A stretch of 34,790 nucleotides of DNA from Candidatus Thorarchaeota archaeon (lineage in GTDB: Archaea; Asgardarchaeota; Thorarchaeia; Thorarchaeales; Thorarchaeaceae). Both the position numbers and the translations under genes were made by a program. Every line of letters begins with the position of its first letter. Within the stretch, counting starts at the first letter, position 1. The DNA lies in assembly GCA_030669595.1 (NCBI GenBank), contig DAOVDG010000008.1, positions 1 to 34,790 on the forward strand, given 5' to 3'. The notes under the pieces are model-generated. The model did no database searches. It was given only the letters and a program-made list of their open reading frames with translations, and was not told where the DNA came from. Below are positions 24,020-33,485 of this stretch, one piece after another.

Positions 24020-25615
24020 ATGACGAAAGAATTGACTACAGGGATTACCGAGGTTACAGTATTCCGCGATGGTGCAAGAATCACTCGTTCCGGCAAGACG
24101 GAGCTCATACCCGGAGAACATGTTGTTCGGATAACAGGGATTTCCGAGTACGCACACGAAGACAGCTTCCGAGTCAAGGGCAAGGGAGCCGCCATCCTGA
24201 GAGGTATTGACGTAAAGAAAACAAGTTCAGTCTTCGAACCGCCAGACGAGCTCAAGCAGATGAAGGAGAACCTAGAGGTCTTGGAGAAGAAGCGAGCTGA
24301 GGTTTCAGATAGTATTCAATATCAAGAGTCTAGAGCTGCCCATTTGTCATCCATAATGCAACAGTTCTCGGCAGAGTTTGGGAAGTGGTTTGCGGCTGGC
24401 GAAAGCACAATGGACCATCTCAGCACGATGGATAAGACTACTCTCAAGCTACTGAGCGATGCCAAGAAGAAGCAGCGAGAACTTCGCGAAGAGCTTGAGA
24501 AGCTAGATGCTGAAACACAAGTACTCCACAGCAATATTCAGAGAGTCCAAGGTCAGATGCGGACGATCACAACCACTGACGTAAGCGTTGCGATGGAAGT
24601 CAGAGAGAACACCAGAATCGAACTCGAAGTGACATATCAGATAGGGGGAGCAGGATGGAGCCCGACCTATGATGTTGACATTGGCGAAAATACTGCATCA
24701 GTAAAGAGAATCGCACAGATCTACAACCACACCCTCGAGGATTGGGAGGGTATTGAACTTGCGGTTTCCACGGCATCCGCACGCCCAGTTGAGGCAGTAG
24801 AACCAACACCGTTCTATGTGGATGTCTACAGACCATTTGCCGTGGGAGGATCTGGGTCATCTGGTTTTGGAAAGATGCGCGCTGCCAAGGCGGAAATGGC
24901 CAAAGATGGGGATTACCTCGATGATGTAATAGAGGAAGCCTATGAAGAGGAACCATTGATTGATATGACTGAAACCTTTGCTGAGGCAACAGAAACCTTG
25001 GGAGGCACGGTCATTTACGATGTGCCCGGCAGACTCGACATTCCCTCAGATGATGATCCGCACCCAGTCACTCTCACCGAAGAGAAGTTCGAATCCAGAC
25101 GGCTGCACTTCTGGAATGCATATGCAATGCCCGAAGTTGTTGCACAGGACGAGATTACGAATAGCGACTCTGTTCTCCTACCGGGAAATGTCAAAGTCTA
25201 TGCGACTGGCGATTTCATTGGTGAAACCAGTCTGTCACTGATAGCACCTCGCGAGAAGTTTCGACTTGGCACTAGGACCTCGTACGATGTGAAAGCTGAG
25301 AAGAAGCTAGTCGAGAAGGACACGGAGAAGGCGGGGTTCACCAGAGGCAAGAAAAGGCGCGGCTACTCATACAAGCTCGAACTGAAGAACTTTTCAAACG
25401 ATACCATGGAGATCCGAGTTGTGGACAGAATACCATACAGCTCATCCGAGAAGATCGAGGTCGATTTAAAAACGCCTTCATTGATTCCCAAGAAGATCGA
25501 GCTTGGTGTCATCGAGTGGGAAACGAGCATCGAATCGCAGAAGGAGTTAGCTATAGAGTACAGCTTTGAGGTCGAATGGGAGAGAGAGGTTTCGATAAGA
25601 CCACCACTTCCCTGA
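24020..25615 (+). CDS. DUF4139/DUF4140 protein (MuiA-like), second of a tandem pair
   Basis: The 531-residue paralogue of the preceding gene has the same order: DUF4140 (EVTVFRDGARITRSGK), a coiled coil (MKENLEVLEKKRAEVSDS onward), then DUF4139 with GGAGWSPTYDVDIG, ARPVEAVEPTPF and the terminal SIRPPLP. The linker differs: a glycine/serine-rich VGGSGSSGFGKMRAAK and an acidic stretch replace the polyproline. The copies have diverged strongly in the coiled coil, suggesting an old duplication with possible heteromer formation. ATG 24020 follows GAGGTGAGAGAAC. A T-rich tract (TTTCCTTTTT, near 25621) after the stop may end the transcript. Confidence 0.88.
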   Translation: MTKELTTGITEVTVFRDGARITRSGKTELIPGEHVVRITGISEYAHEDSFRVKGKGAAILRGIDVKKTSSVFEPPDELKQMKENLEVLEKKRAEVSDSIQYQESRAAHLSSIMQQFSAEFGKWFAAGESTMDHLSTMDKTTLKLLSDAKKKQRELREELEKLDAETQVLHSNIQRVQGQMRTITTTDVSVAMEVRENTRIELEVTYQIGGAGWSPTYDVDIGENTASVKRIAQIYNHTLEDWEGIELAVSTASARPVEAVEPTPFYVDVYRPFAVGGSGSSGFGKMRAAKAEMAKDGDYLDDVIEEAYEEEPLIDMTETFAEATETLGGTVIYDVPGRLDIPSDDDPHPVTLTEEKFESRRLHFWNAYAMPEVVAQDEITNSDSVLLPGNVKVYATGDFIGETSLSLIAPREKFRLGTRTSYDVKAEKKLVEKDTEKAGFTRGKKRRGYSYKLELKNFSNDTMEIRVVDRIPYSSSEKIEVDLKTPSLIPKKIELGVIEWETSIESQKELAIEYSFEVEWEREVSIRPPLP

Positions 25616-25776
25616 ACAGCTTTCCTTTTTGTAGCCCCTCAGATTTGGCTATGCGTATATGGCAAGCCACATACAAGATGAGGTTCCAAAAGAGTCGGCA
25701 ATGTAGTAACTGGCTCAATAACAACATCGTCACTTGTCGAACCAACGTCGCTGTCACGATGTCTTTTGTGGGACTA

Positions 25777-25785
25777 CTTATATAG
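25777..25785 (+). promoter_or_regulatory. TATA box of the peptide-transporter operon
   Basis: CTTATATAG is a good archaeal TATA element. Transcription would begin near 25808, about 40 bases ahead of the TTG start of the binding-protein gene. Confidence 0.55.
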
Positions 25786-25847
25786 TGCATAAGCGGTCTT
25801 TATTGCACACACACAATTATTTGTGCTGCGTGAAAGGAGGATTCCTC

Positions 25848-27515
25848 TTGGAACAAAAACAAACTATTGCTATTGTGGTCATTATTGTTGTCATCGCTGG
25901 AGCGGTGGCCGGATACATGATTATGTTTCCGGCAATACCCCCAGGTGGTACCATCATTATGGGAACCACTGACACTGTAGAAGCGAGCATTGATATGGCC
26001 CAATCATATGACTACTTCGGCTGGGAGATTATTACAGCTCTCAGTTCGGGGCTAGTTGAAATAAAACCGGGGTCAGCTGCGGGAGCAACTGACATCGACC
26101 CTGCACTAGCCGAAAGCTGGGTTATGAGTGAAGGGGGAACACAATGGGATTTCAACCTACGAGAAGGTCTTGTCTTCGCGGATGGAACACCATTCAATGC
26201 CACGGTTGTGAAATATACCTTTGACAGGAACTGTAACCTCACTGGTACGGGTCTCCAGGAACCTGACGGACCCCAATACAATATGGGTTATGCAGACATC
26301 ATCGACAATGTTGAAGTAATTAGCAACTATGTCGTAAGATTCAATCTGCATATCGCATTCGCACCATTTCTGCAACTGATGTCGTGTGCAGCATCATACA
26401 TGGTTCACCCGACATATGCACCACTCGATCACTATGTGGTGTACACTGAAGGTAACCCACGAGCCAGCCATCCGAATGGTCTGGGACCATTCATTCTGGC
26501 GAACTGGACACGGGTCGGCGGTAGCGACCAGCAGATGCGGCTAGAGAAGAACCCCAACTACTGGAATGCTGCGAATGGATACCCCAAGGCAGATGTAATC
26601 ATCATCCAGTTCTACTCAAAAGACACAACCTTAACGTCAGCAATGATATCTGGCGATATTGACATTGCATACAGGCACCTGTCGGCCGCACAAGTAGATG
26701 CCTTCAGGGAGAACTCTGATGTGCGAGTGTGGGATGGAATCGGTGCTGCGATACAGTACATGTGCTTCCAGCAAAACATTGCTCCATTCGACGAGGTCGA
26801 AATCAGGCAGGGCATAGCAGCAGCTCTGAACAAGAGCCACGTCTGCGAAACTGTATTCCTTGGCAATGCGGATCCATTGGAGACCATAGTGCCTGCCGGA
26901 ATGGCGTATCACAAGCCGTCCTTTGAGGTGTACGGAAGTGGTGCAAACTACACGTTCACCCGAGAAATGTTTGCTCTGCACGGTTACAACGAAACCAACA
27001 AGCTGGCATTCGACCTGTACTATGAGAGCTCAGGACACTATCCTCAGAGCGCGGACCAGGCCGCAGTGTACAAGAGTGATCTAGAGGCAAGCGGCGTTAT
27101 GACCGTTTCCCTCGTATCACTCGAGTGGCCTACATACAGGCAACAGAGGAACGCTGGTACCATGCCCGTGTACATATACGGCTGGTATCCGGACTACATC
27201 GATGCGGACAACTACGGGTTCCTACCGTTCGCCTCTTGGCTCAACATGGGCTTCAACCAGACATATCCACAGGCTGGTATTGATGAGTACAATCTGTGGG
27301 TTGATGGGCGCAGTGCCACGACTGATGCTCTCAGGCAGGCAGCCTACTACGATCTGCAGGACCTTCAGGCTGAACAGTGCTCAATGATTCCACTCTGGCA
27401 AGGCCGCACTGTAGCAGTGACCAGCACCGGAATTCACGGTGTTGTTCTTGACATCACAGTGAGCTGGCGCCACTGGCTAGTGTACTGGGGAGCTCCGGCA
27501 ACAACCGGTCCTTAG
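25848..27515 (+). CDS. Peptide ABC transporter substrate-binding protein (family 5)
   Basis: The 555-residue protein has an N-terminal anchor (TIAIVVIIVVIAGAVAGYMI) without a lipobox, so the binding domain is tethered outside the membrane by an uncleaved helix or signal. The SBP_bac_5 body shows DPALAESWVMSEGGTQWDF, LREGLVFADGTPFNATVVKY, the segment QNIAPFDEVEIRQGIAAALN and a C-terminal QAAYYDLQDLQAEQCSMIPL. It binds peptides or other solutes for the downstream permeases. The start is TTG 25848, with AAAGGAGG seven bases upstream; the longer frame to 25734 crosses the TATA box. Downstream permease genes follow after a hairpin. Confidence 0.9.
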   Translation: MEQKQTIAIVVIIVVIAGAVAGYMIMFPAIPPGGTIIMGTTDTVEASIDMAQSYDYFGWEIITALSSGLVEIKPGSAAGATDIDPALAESWVMSEGGTQWDFNLREGLVFADGTPFNATVVKYTFDRNCNLTGTGLQEPDGPQYNMGYADIIDNVEVISNYVVRFNLHIAFAPFLQLMSCAASYMVHPTYAPLDHYVVYTEGNPRASHPNGLGPFILANWTRVGGSDQQMRLEKNPNYWNAANGYPKADVIIIQFYSKDTTLTSAMISGDIDIAYRHLSAAQVDAFRENSDVRVWDGIGAAIQYMCFQQNIAPFDEVEIRQGIAAALNKSHVCETVFLGNADPLETIVPAGMAYHKPSFEVYGSGANYTFTREMFALHGYNETNKLAFDLYYESSGHYPQSADQAAVYKSDLEASGVMTVSLVSLEWPTYRQQRNAGTMPVYIYGWYPDYIDADNYGFLPFASWLNMGFNQTYPQAGIDEYNLWVDGRSATTDALRQAAYYDLQDLQAEQCSMIPLWQGRTVAVTSTGIHGVVLDITVSWRHWLVYWGAPATTGP

Positions 27516-27533
27516 AATAAGTCAATGACTGTA

Positions 27534-27582
27534 GGTGCTGCCGAATCGTAATCGGTTTTGTGGCACCGAACTCTTCTTTTTT
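27534..27582 (+). terminator. Hairpin and T-tract between binding protein and permease genes
   Basis: GGTGC (27534-27538) pairs with GCACC (27563-27567), and CCGA (27541-27544) with TCGG (27552-27555), giving a nested stem. A pyrimidine-rich run with six T at 27577-27582 follows. Its position after the binding-protein stop and 115 bases before dppB suits partial termination or RNA processing. Confidence 0.5.
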
Positions 27583-27696
27583 CGTTCAAAGTAGGTAGCT
27601 GAGTTGTTTTGAGATGTGGTCCGGCTTAATCCACATCCCTTAAGACTTCGTTTGAAACTTCAAGTTGTAGAATAAAACGTACTGTGGTGGTATAGG

Positions 27697-28707
27697 ATGA
27701 CTTTAAGATCGTATGTCACATCCCGTGTGCTACTCATGATTCCCATGGTCATGCTGCTTCTCACTCTCGTGTTTGTCATTCTGCGGGTTATTCCAGGTGA
27801 TCCCGCTTTGCTTCACTTTGAGAAGGGTGTAGACCCCGTAGTCCTTGCTGAGTTTCGACATCGCCTCGGACTTGACAAGCCAATTCTTGAGCAGTATTTT
27901 GACTACCTCGTTGGCATATTGCGCGGTGACTTTGGCATATCGATGCAAGACTATGCGCCGATTAGCACACATCTGATCGGGAGATTTCCTGCAACCCTTG
28001 AGCTATCAATTTATTCCATGATCTTCGCTGTACTCCTAGGACTAGCCCTTGGCGTAAAGGCCTCAAAGAACTATGACACAGTCACAGATCACTCGATAAG
28101 GCTATTTTCTATTGTGACCTATGCAATCCCGGTCTTTTTCCTGGGGATGGTTCTTCAATTCTTTTTCTCAATATGGCTTGGATGGCTGCCCACAGGAAGA
28201 AGATTCGATGCTCACTGGATGCCTCCACCAACGGTGACAGGAATGTACACGATTGACAGTATCTTGGCGGGAGACTTGTTCTTATTGGTGATTTCTGTCA
28301 GATACTTAATCCTACCAACCATAACACTGGGTACGATACTGTGTGGTATCTTCATCCGCCTCACACGGACCAATATGCTCGAAACCCTTAGGATGGACTT
28401 CGTCACGGCAGCAAAGGCCAGAGGACTCTCCGATGGTACAGTCACCTATGGATACGCTCTCAGGAACGCGTTCCTCCCGATTCTAACGATGATCGGAATT
28501 CAGTTTGCAGCTCTCTTGGCAGGAGCTATACTCACCGAGACCACATTTAGCTGGCCAGGTTTGGGAACTTATCTGGTGGACCGTATCGGGCACCGCGACT
28601 ATACGGCCATCCAAGGGACGGTCGTCTTCTTTGGCATTCTCGTGAGCATGCTGACGCTGTTTGTGGACATTCTCTACGCCTACCTTGACCCGAGAATCAG
28701 ATTGTGA
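27697..28707 (+). CDS. dppB: Peptide ABC transporter permease, DppB/OppB type
   Basis: The 336-residue permease has six membrane spans. It opens with the conserved VTSRVLLMIPMVMLLLT and then RVIPGDPALLHF. The coupling EAA-like loop is RTNMLETLRMDFVTAAKARG, followed by ALRNAFLPILTMIG and TETTFSWPGLGTYLVDRI. This is the standard layout of OppB/DppB. The ATG at 27697 follows GGTGG. A possible TATA (AATAAAA near 27671) would allow separate, near-leaderless transcription. Ten bases separate it from the dppC frame. Confidence 0.93.
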   Translation: MTLRSYVTSRVLLMIPMVMLLLTLVFVILRVIPGDPALLHFEKGVDPVVLAEFRHRLGLDKPILEQYFDYLVGILRGDFGISMQDYAPISTHLIGRFPATLELSIYSMIFAVLLGLALGVKASKNYDTVTDHSIRLFSIVTYAIPVFFLGMVLQFFFSIWLGWLPTGRRFDAHWMPPPTVTGMYTIDSILAGDLFLLVISVRYLILPTITLGTILCGIFIRLTRTNMLETLRMDFVTAAKARGLSDGTVTYGYALRNAFLPILTMIGIQFAALLAGAILTETTFSWPGLGTYLVDRIGHRDYTAIQGTVVFFGILVSMLTLFVDILYAYLDPRIRL

Positions 28708-28719
28708 GGAGAGAGATTG

Positions 28720-29985
28720 ATGGACAAAACAAAACTAGTAAGTGGTATCTTCTTCCAACTGACACCCAAGAAAGAAGCATTTGAAGGACGTTCTGGAAAG
28801 TGGTGGTTTGCACTTCTGATTCTTGTTGGCTTGGCCCTAGCTTTCATCGCGGGTCTGATTTTGGTTGCAGTGGGATCAAATAGCGGGATGGGCCTTCAAG
28901 TTGTAACGGGAACCTTCATCATTGGGTTCCTAGTGCTGGGGGGTAGAGCCGGAAGTAGGTACGTAGTTGAACAGGGGGTTGTGACTAAGAAAAGGGCATT
29001 CGCTTGGTTCATTGGTTTCTGCCTTATCACTACGATAGCTGTTTCTGTGGCAAGTTTTGTATTCCTACCAGCTAGCGCATTCGATCTCTGGTTTGTACTT
29101 GTAACCGGCGGATTCACCCTCGGTGTGATGGTTATCGTATTATACGATTTTTATCCCGTGCTGCGAGAACGAGGTAACCCAGGTCTGGCAGTAACAGCAG
29201 GCATCTTGCTTGTACTCTCAATTGTCTATATGACATTCATTGCTTACTGGATTGTGCCACATGACCCCTTCACACTAGATGTGGGTCGCCCACTCGCCCC
29301 ACCAAGCTCAAGTTTGCCATTCGGTACCACAAGTCTTGGACAGGACCTCTTTAGCCGAACAATCGCAGGTGGAGCGATTATGCTGCAGGTGGCAGTTGTG
29401 TCGGTAATTGTCTGTTTCTTCATAGGAGTTCCTGCGGGCTTGGGGGCTGCATATCGAGGAGGAATGGTTGACCGTGTGGTTTCACTTCTTATGGACAGCA
29501 TTTTCGCCTTTCCGGGCCTCGTGCTTGCAATCGCAATCGCGGCCATGCTTGGCCCAGGGATTATCAACATGGCGATATCAATCGCTGTCGTGTACGTTCC
29601 CTCATACTATCGAGTCATTCGAAGTCAAGTGCTCTCAATCAAGGAGCTGCCGTATGTCGAAGCGGCTGTGGTTATGGGTGCCAGGGACTGGGAAATCCTA
29701 TTTAGATATGTCCTCCCCAATGCACTCCCATCAGCTGTCGTTATCCTCTCCATTAATTTCGCAGATGCAATCCTAACAGCCGCCGGACTAACTTTCGTAG
29801 GACTAGGATTCCCCATTGACGTTGCGGATTGGGGCTACGACTTGACGGCTGGTTGGGGCGTGCTAGTTATTGGAAAATGGTGGTTGATGACATTTCCAGG
29901 AATAATGATTGTGCTCCTCGCGCTTGGATTCACACTAGCTGGAGAGGGCCTGAGCGAAATACTCACACCAAAACTTAGGGAGTGA
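28720..29985 (+). CDS. dppC: Peptide ABC transporter permease, DppC/OppC type, with extra N-terminal spans
   Basis: The C-terminal 240 residues are a standard OppC/DppC permease: DPFTLDVGRPLAPPSS, LPFGTTSLGQDLFSR, the coupling loop SIKELPYVEAAVVMGA, then LPNALPSAVVILSINFADAI. At 421 residues it is about 120 longer than usual. Four additional hydrophobic segments (about 28-52, 57-77, 93-115 and 120-140) precede the span at 155-180 that corresponds to the canonical first helix. Start ATG 28720 follows GAGGAGAGAG; an adjacent TTG is the alternative. It lies 12 bases after dppB. Confidence 0.92.
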   Translation: MDKTKLVSGIFFQLTPKKEAFEGRSGKWWFALLILVGLALAFIAGLILVAVGSNSGMGLQVVTGTFIIGFLVLGGRAGSRYVVEQGVVTKKRAFAWFIGFCLITTIAVSVASFVFLPASAFDLWFVLVTGGFTLGVMVIVLYDFYPVLRERGNPGLAVTAGILLVLSIVYMTFIAYWIVPHDPFTLDVGRPLAPPSSSLPFGTTSLGQDLFSRTIAGGAIMLQVAVVSVIVCFFIGVPAGLGAAYRGGMVDRVVSLLMDSIFAFPGLVLAIAIAAMLGPGIINMAISIAVVYVPSYYRVIRSQVLSIKELPYVEAAVVMGARDWEILFRYVLPNALPSAVVILSINFADAILTAAGLTFVGLGFPIDVADWGYDLTAGWGVLVIGKWWLMTFPGIMIVLLALGFTLAGEGLSEILTPKLRE

Positions 29986-29991
29986 TGCTGG

Positions 29992-31002
29992 ATGACTAAT
30001 GCACTAAGGATTCAGGATCTAACAGTGGAATACAAGACACGCAGGGGCGTGGCTCGTGCGGTGGACCGGGTTCAGCTGAGTCTCGAGGAAAACAGAACGC
30101 TCGGTCTGGCTGGGGAATCAGGTTGCGGCAAGTCTACTCTTGGTAGGGCGATAATGCGACTAGTTCCTCATCCTGGGCAAGTTGCGGGTGGGAATATCTA
30201 CATCAACATCGATGATGATATTCCGTGCAAGAAGGGAGATATCCCAAAAGGAGAAGTCGATATCACGGGACTAAATGAAGAACAAATGAGGGTTCTTCGC
30301 GGCAAGGAGATAGCCTACATCTTTCAGGACCCCATGACATCGTTGAACCCCATGCTGACCATTGGCAACCATTTCATTCAGATGATACAAGCCCACAACC
30401 CAGAGATAGAAAAAGAAGAGGCTCTTGATCGAGGAAAGGAGGTTCTCGAAGGCCTAGGTATCCTGCCTGAGCGTGTGACAGATTACCCTCACCAGTTCAG
30501 CGGAGGAATGCGTCAGCGAGTCATGATTGGTCTTGGTATGGTCTTACGGCCCCGACTATTGATATCGGATGAGCCAACAACATCGCTTGACGTAATCGTG
30601 GAGGCGCAAATCCTCGAACAGATGGCGGAACTGAAAAAGACGTTCAATCTGACAATGATTCTCATCACTCACAATCTCGGCGTATTAGCGCAAACTGCAG
30701 ATGACATCGCCATCATGTATTGTGGTCGAATAGTTGAGCTAGCATCTACAGAGAATCTATTTGAGGCTCCTCAGCACCCCTATGCACAGGCGCTGCTCCT
30801 CTCAGTTCCGGATGTCACAAAACCAAACAAGAAGCTTGTGTGGATTCCAGGAGCGCCGCCTGATCTGGTTGATCCCATCCCCGGGTGTATGTTCAACCCT
30901 AGATGTCCCATGGCAATGGATATCTGCAAGACGCAGGTTCCGCCCCTGATCGAGAGCGAAACAGGTGGACTCGTGGCATGCCACCTTTACGGAGGGAAAT
31001 GA
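29992..31002 (+). CDS. dppD: Peptide ABC transporter ATP-binding protein, DppD/OppD type
   Basis: The 336-residue ATPase has Walker A GESGCGKST, a Q-loop in AYIFQDPMTSLNPML, the signature FSGGMRQRV, Walker B LLISDEPTTSLDV and a switch His in ITHNLG. The C-terminal oligo-HPY domain carries the cysteine cluster CMFNPRCPMAMDIC that can bind an iron-sulfur centre in some members. It forms a heterodimer with DppF to drive the DppBC channel. The gene starts six bases after dppC. Confidence 0.94.
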   Translation: MTNALRIQDLTVEYKTRRGVARAVDRVQLSLEENRTLGLAGESGCGKSTLGRAIMRLVPHPGQVAGGNIYINIDDDIPCKKGDIPKGEVDITGLNEEQMRVLRGKEIAYIFQDPMTSLNPMLTIGNHFIQMIQAHNPEIEKEEALDRGKEVLEGLGILPERVTDYPHQFSGGMRQRVMIGLGMVLRPRLLISDEPTTSLDVIVEAQILEQMAELKKTFNLTMILITHNLGVLAQTADDIAIMYCGRIVELASTENLFEAPQHPYAQALLLSVPDVTKPNKKLVWIPGAPPDLVDPIPGCMFNPRCPMAMDICKTQVPPLIESETGGLVACHLYGGK

Positions 31003-31004
31003 GG

Positions 31005-31982
31005 ATGGCACTCATAGAAGCAAAGAACATCAAGATGTACTTCCCAGTTCAGCGGGGTTTTATCGATTCGCTGTTCAAAGGAGAAACCACTTTTGTCAGG
31101 GCAATTGACGATGTTTCACTCCAAATAGAAAAGGGCGAAACCCTTGGTCTTGCTGGCGAGAGTGGTTCGGGAAAGACTACAATGGGAAGACTATGCGTGC
31201 GTCTACTCAAGCCCACTGAAGGTCAGATTATCTATGATGGGGAGGATATTGGAAAAATCAAAGGGAAGGAACTCAGGCTTCTCAGGCGTAGACTTCAGTT
31301 CACGTTTCAAGATCCTACATCTTCATTGAATCCGCGCCTGTCAGTTGGTAATGCGATAGCCGACGCATTGAAGTTCCAAAGGCTTGGCACACCCGCGGAG
31401 AGGAAGGAGAAAGCCGAAGAGGTGCTTGAGAAAGTGGGATTGTCTCCTGCGAGTTCGTTTTATGATAGGCTCCCACATCAACTCAGCGGTGGACAGAAGC
31501 AGAGGGTTGTCTTCGGAAGAGCTATCATAATGGAACCCGAGTTCGTGGTCACAGACGAACCAGTCGCGATGGTAGACGTGTCCATCAAGGCTCAGTTGCT
31601 CGAACTCATGCTTGACCTGAAGAAGGACCTTGATTTGACGTACCTCTTCATATCGCACGATCTAGCGACGGCAAGACATGTTTGTGATCGCATAGCAATC
31701 ATGTATCTTGGTCGAGTCATTGAGCTAGGAGACAGGAACCAAGTCTACGAGAACCCTCTTCATCCCTATACTGTGGGATTGATTGGTGCAATTCCAGTGC
31801 CTGATCCCAAGGCCCGGAGGTCAGAAGCAATTCCACCGGGAGAGATACCCAGCCCCATAAATCCACCCTCAGGCTGTCGATTTCATCCTCGCTGCCCGAA
31901 GTGCATGGAGAAGTGCAAAACGGAAGACCCTGAGTTCCGAGAGGTGGACACTGGCCATTCTGTTGCATGTCACCTTTTTTAG
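31005..31982 (+). CDS. dppF: Peptide ABC transporter ATP-binding protein, DppF/OppF type
   Basis: The 325-residue ATPase is the partner of DppD: Walker A GESGSGKTT, Q-loop FTFQDPTSSLNPRL, signature LSGGQKQRV, Walker B FVVTDEPVAMVDVS, switch His in ISHDLA, and the C-terminal CRFHPRCPKCMEKC. The longest frame begins at 30903 inside dppD. The true start is ATG 31005, eight bases after GGAGGG; an ATG at 30999, overlapping the dppD TGA, is the alternative. Its stop overlaps the end of the convergent M20 peptidase gene by four bases. Confidence 0.94.
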   Translation: MALIEAKNIKMYFPVQRGFIDSLFKGETTFVRAIDDVSLQIEKGETLGLAGESGSGKTTMGRLCVRLLKPTEGQIIYDGEDIGKIKGKELRLLRRRLQFTFQDPTSSLNPRLSVGNAIADALKFQRLGTPAERKEKAEEVLEKVGLSPASSFYDRLPHQLSGGQKQRVVFGRAIIMEPEFVVTDEPVAMVDVSIKAQLLELMLDLKKDLDLTYLFISHDLATARHVCDRIAIMYLGRVIELGDRNQVYENPLHPYTVGLIGAIPVPDPKARRSEAIPPGEIPSPINPPSGCRFHPRCPKCMEKCKTEDPEFREVDTGHSVACHLF

Positions 31983-33340
31983 ATCGTCGAGCAATCACCA
32001 GGGACCATTTCGTCAATGACGTAAACAAGACGATGCATGGATTTCCTATAGTTCTCCAAGATTATGCTCTCGTTTGGAGAGTGCACGCTACTCTTGGAAT
32101 CCCCACATCCAATGGACACCATTGGAACATGTTCCTTGAAAAGATAGAGAGGTCCAGAGCCGGGGCTTGTTACTTGTATCCTCAAGTTTCCGAACACCTT
32201 TTGATTGGCCTTTGCGATGACCTCAACAAAAGGATGGTCAACCGGTGTTTTGGCCGCCGGATATCCATCGGAGTATGGAATCTTCACGTCTGTGAACCCC
32301 CGTCTGTCAAGGTGCAACCTGAGCTTTCGATGAATGTCATTCGGATCCATATCCTCCACGAGCCTGAAGTCAATCTTAGCCGATGCTCTTGCAGGAAGCA
32401 CTGTCATGGAGCCTTTACCCTGATAGCCGCTAGTTAAGCCACAGATATTGCAGGTCGGAGCATTGTAGTAAGCCTCCTTCAACGCACTGCCAGACAGACC
32501 CAACAGATACTCGTCTAATCCGTACTCAGTCTTCCACATCTGCTCGTGCATGTCTATCTTCTTAATGGCTTCCTGCTCAGCGACTGACAACTGCTTGGCG
32601 TCATCATAGAAGCCGTCGATGAGTATCTTATCGTTCTCGTCCTTCAATGAGGCTAGCGCCCAGACTAGACGATATGCTGCCGACGGAAAAACGCAAGCCG
32701 TGCTTGAGTGAACATCCTTATTCAAGCGTTCAACCTCAAGCTCTACGAAGAAGACGCCCTTTAGACCAAGCCAAGCTTCTTGTACGCCGTCGATTCCAGC
32801 GCCGCCGAACTCCCAAATCCCTCCATCAGCCTTTAGGAACTCAGTATTATTCTTGGTGAACTCAGGAAGGTGCAGGCTTCCAATCTCCTCTTCACCTTCC
32901 ACTACGAACTTGATGTTGACTGGCAGGTCAGTCTTGGTTTCAGTAAACGCTTTGATTGTCCAGATTCTTGAAACCGTGTCGCCCTTGTTGTCAGCGACCC
33001 CCCGGCCGTACAATCTGCCGTTCCTGACTTCCGGTTCAAAGGGTTCTGAATCCCAGAGGTCGAGTGGCTCTGCTGGCTGCACGTCGTAATGATCATAAAA
33101 CATGAGTGTCCTCTTTGCCCCAACGTCGAGAATCGCTGTGACAACCGGTGCGCCGGATGTTTTATGAAGCTGGGTTTCAAGACCTGCGTCCTCAAGCATC
33201 TTGCTCACCAGTTCAGCGGTTTCTTCAAGACCCTGTCCCTTCGCAGCCACAGTAGGGATACGACAAAGCTCCTTGAGAGAATCTATCGAACGCTCTATGC
33301 TATCATCAATGAACTCAATCACAGCATCGTACATATGCAT
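31979..33340 (-). CDS. M20-family dipeptidase/aminoacylase-like metallopeptidase
   Basis: The protein of about 453 residues has the M20 (ArgE/DapE/CNDP) ligands: YDHYDVQP (His84, Asp86), GVADNKG (Asp117), EGEEEIGS (Glu151 catalytic, Glu152 ligand) and a C-terminal SSVHSPNE with the last His. A dimerisation (lid) domain lies between about 195 and 310. Relatives hydrolyse dipeptides or N-acyl amino acids in the cytosol. Placed tail-to-tail with the peptide transporter, it could process imported peptides, though opposite strands mean separate regulation. The frame opens at ATG 33385. ATG 33340 gives the usual family N-terminus, but neither start has a Shine-Dalgarno. Confidence 0.88.
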   Translation of the reverse strand: MHMYDAVIEFIDDSIERSIDSLKELCRIPTVAAKGQGLEETAELVSKMLEDAGLETQLHKTSGAPVVTAILDVGAKRTLMFYDHYDVQPAEPLDLWDSEPFEPEVRNGRLYGRGVADNKGDTVSRIWTIKAFTETKTDLPVNIKFVVEGEEEIGSLHLPEFTKNNTEFLKADGGIWEFGGAGIDGVQEAWLGLKGVFFVELEVERLNKDVHSSTACVFPSAAYRLVWALASLKDENDKILIDGFYDDAKQLSVAEQEAIKKIDMHEQMWKTEYGLDEYLLGLSGSALKEAYYNAPTCNICGLTSGYQGKGSMTVLPARASAKIDFRLVEDMDPNDIHRKLRLHLDRRGFTDVKIPYSDGYPAAKTPVDHPFVEVIAKANQKVFGNLRIQVTSPGSGPLYLFKEHVPMVSIGCGDSKSSVHSPNESIILENYRKSMHRLVYVIDEMVPGDCSTI

Positions 33341-33485
33341 CGACCAATGTCTTGGGGGATCTTGCTTAGTCAAATACCCTCCCATCTAGGAGAACCAATA
33401 TGTGCGAACGTCGAGACGAACTTCTTATCTTCAGATACTCGGACCCCACACATTAAGGACATCTTCTCACTATAAGGACGCCAAC

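Noticed and set aside
25734-25847. N-terminal extension of the substrate-binding protein
   Set aside because: It crosses the TATA box; a TTG with AAAGGAGG at seven bases gives a proper membrane anchor at the N-terminus.
32902-33195. 97-codon minus-strand frame inside the M20 gene
   Set aside because: It is a frame shadow of the peptidase, whose catalytic motifs lie in the other frame.
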